A DNA stretch of 6,603 bases from Anaerolineales bacterium (lineage in GTDB: Bacteria; Chloroflexota; Anaerolineae; Anaerolineales; E44-bin32). The notes under the pieces were generated by a model. It saw only the letters and a list, made by a program, of their open reading frames with translations, was not told the DNA's origin and made no database searches. Made by a program: the position numbers and the translations under genes. The stretch is from assembly GCA_023144145.1 (NCBI GenBank), contig JAGLGG010000068.1, positions 1-6,603 on the forward strand, in the 5' to 3' direction. Below, piece by piece: positions 6,559 to 6,603 of this stretch (its first letter is position 1; each line of letters opens with the position of its first letter).

Positions 6559-6603
6559 ACCAAGGCGAATTAACTGGTTTCGTTTGACCATACCCCCAGC
6601 ACA

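Overview
This window looks like ordinary bacterial chromosome with moderate base composition, judged by eye and not counted. It has Shine-Dalgarno-led genes, one TTG start, and an AT-rich, repeat-bearing gap near the middle. No phage, plasmid, insertion-sequence, rRNA, tRNA or CRISPR features were seen. The leuC/leuD genes resemble the archaeal/clostridial type. The isopropylmalate dehydrogenase resembles the actinobacterial type. With the crotonase and NmrA/NDUFA9-like proteins, this loosely suggests a Chloroflexota-like bacterium (for example a Dehalococcoidia/SAR202-type lineage). That taxonomic guess is inference from remembered family resemblance and is weak.

Layout. Positions 1-2207 (+) hold a leucine-type block: the C-terminal part of a 3-isopropylmalate dehydratase large subunit, its small subunit 7 bases later, then a 3-isopropylmalate dehydrogenase family gene. 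Together they would isomerise a 2-substituted malate and then oxidatively decarboxylate it. Leucine synthesis is the simplest reading, but a related substrate is possible because several specificity positions are unusual. A 193-base convergent gap follows. Next comes a crotonase-fold gene on the minus strand (2401-3174), resembling cyclohexa-1,5-dienecarbonyl-CoA hydratases, with its own good sigma70-like promoter.

Positions 3175-3625 (451 bases) carry no convincing gene. They hold the crotonase promoter, a degenerate array of about 52-bp units (3295-3500) and a compact hairpin (3523-3551). Three plus-strand genes follow: a GNAT acetyltransferase (from 3626), an atypical SDR/NmrA-like NAD(P)-binding protein (4251-5177) and a FabF-type beta-ketoacyl-ACP synthase starting at TTG (5272-6558). 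The last 45 bases hold nothing recognisable.

I do not see an undescribed multi-gene system here. The most worthwhile observations are the decayed 52-bp repeat array, the NADP-like cofactor signature in the isopropylmalate dehydrogenase, the altered substrate-loop residues in the dehydratase small subunit, and the Phe-to-Leu change at the FabF gate position.
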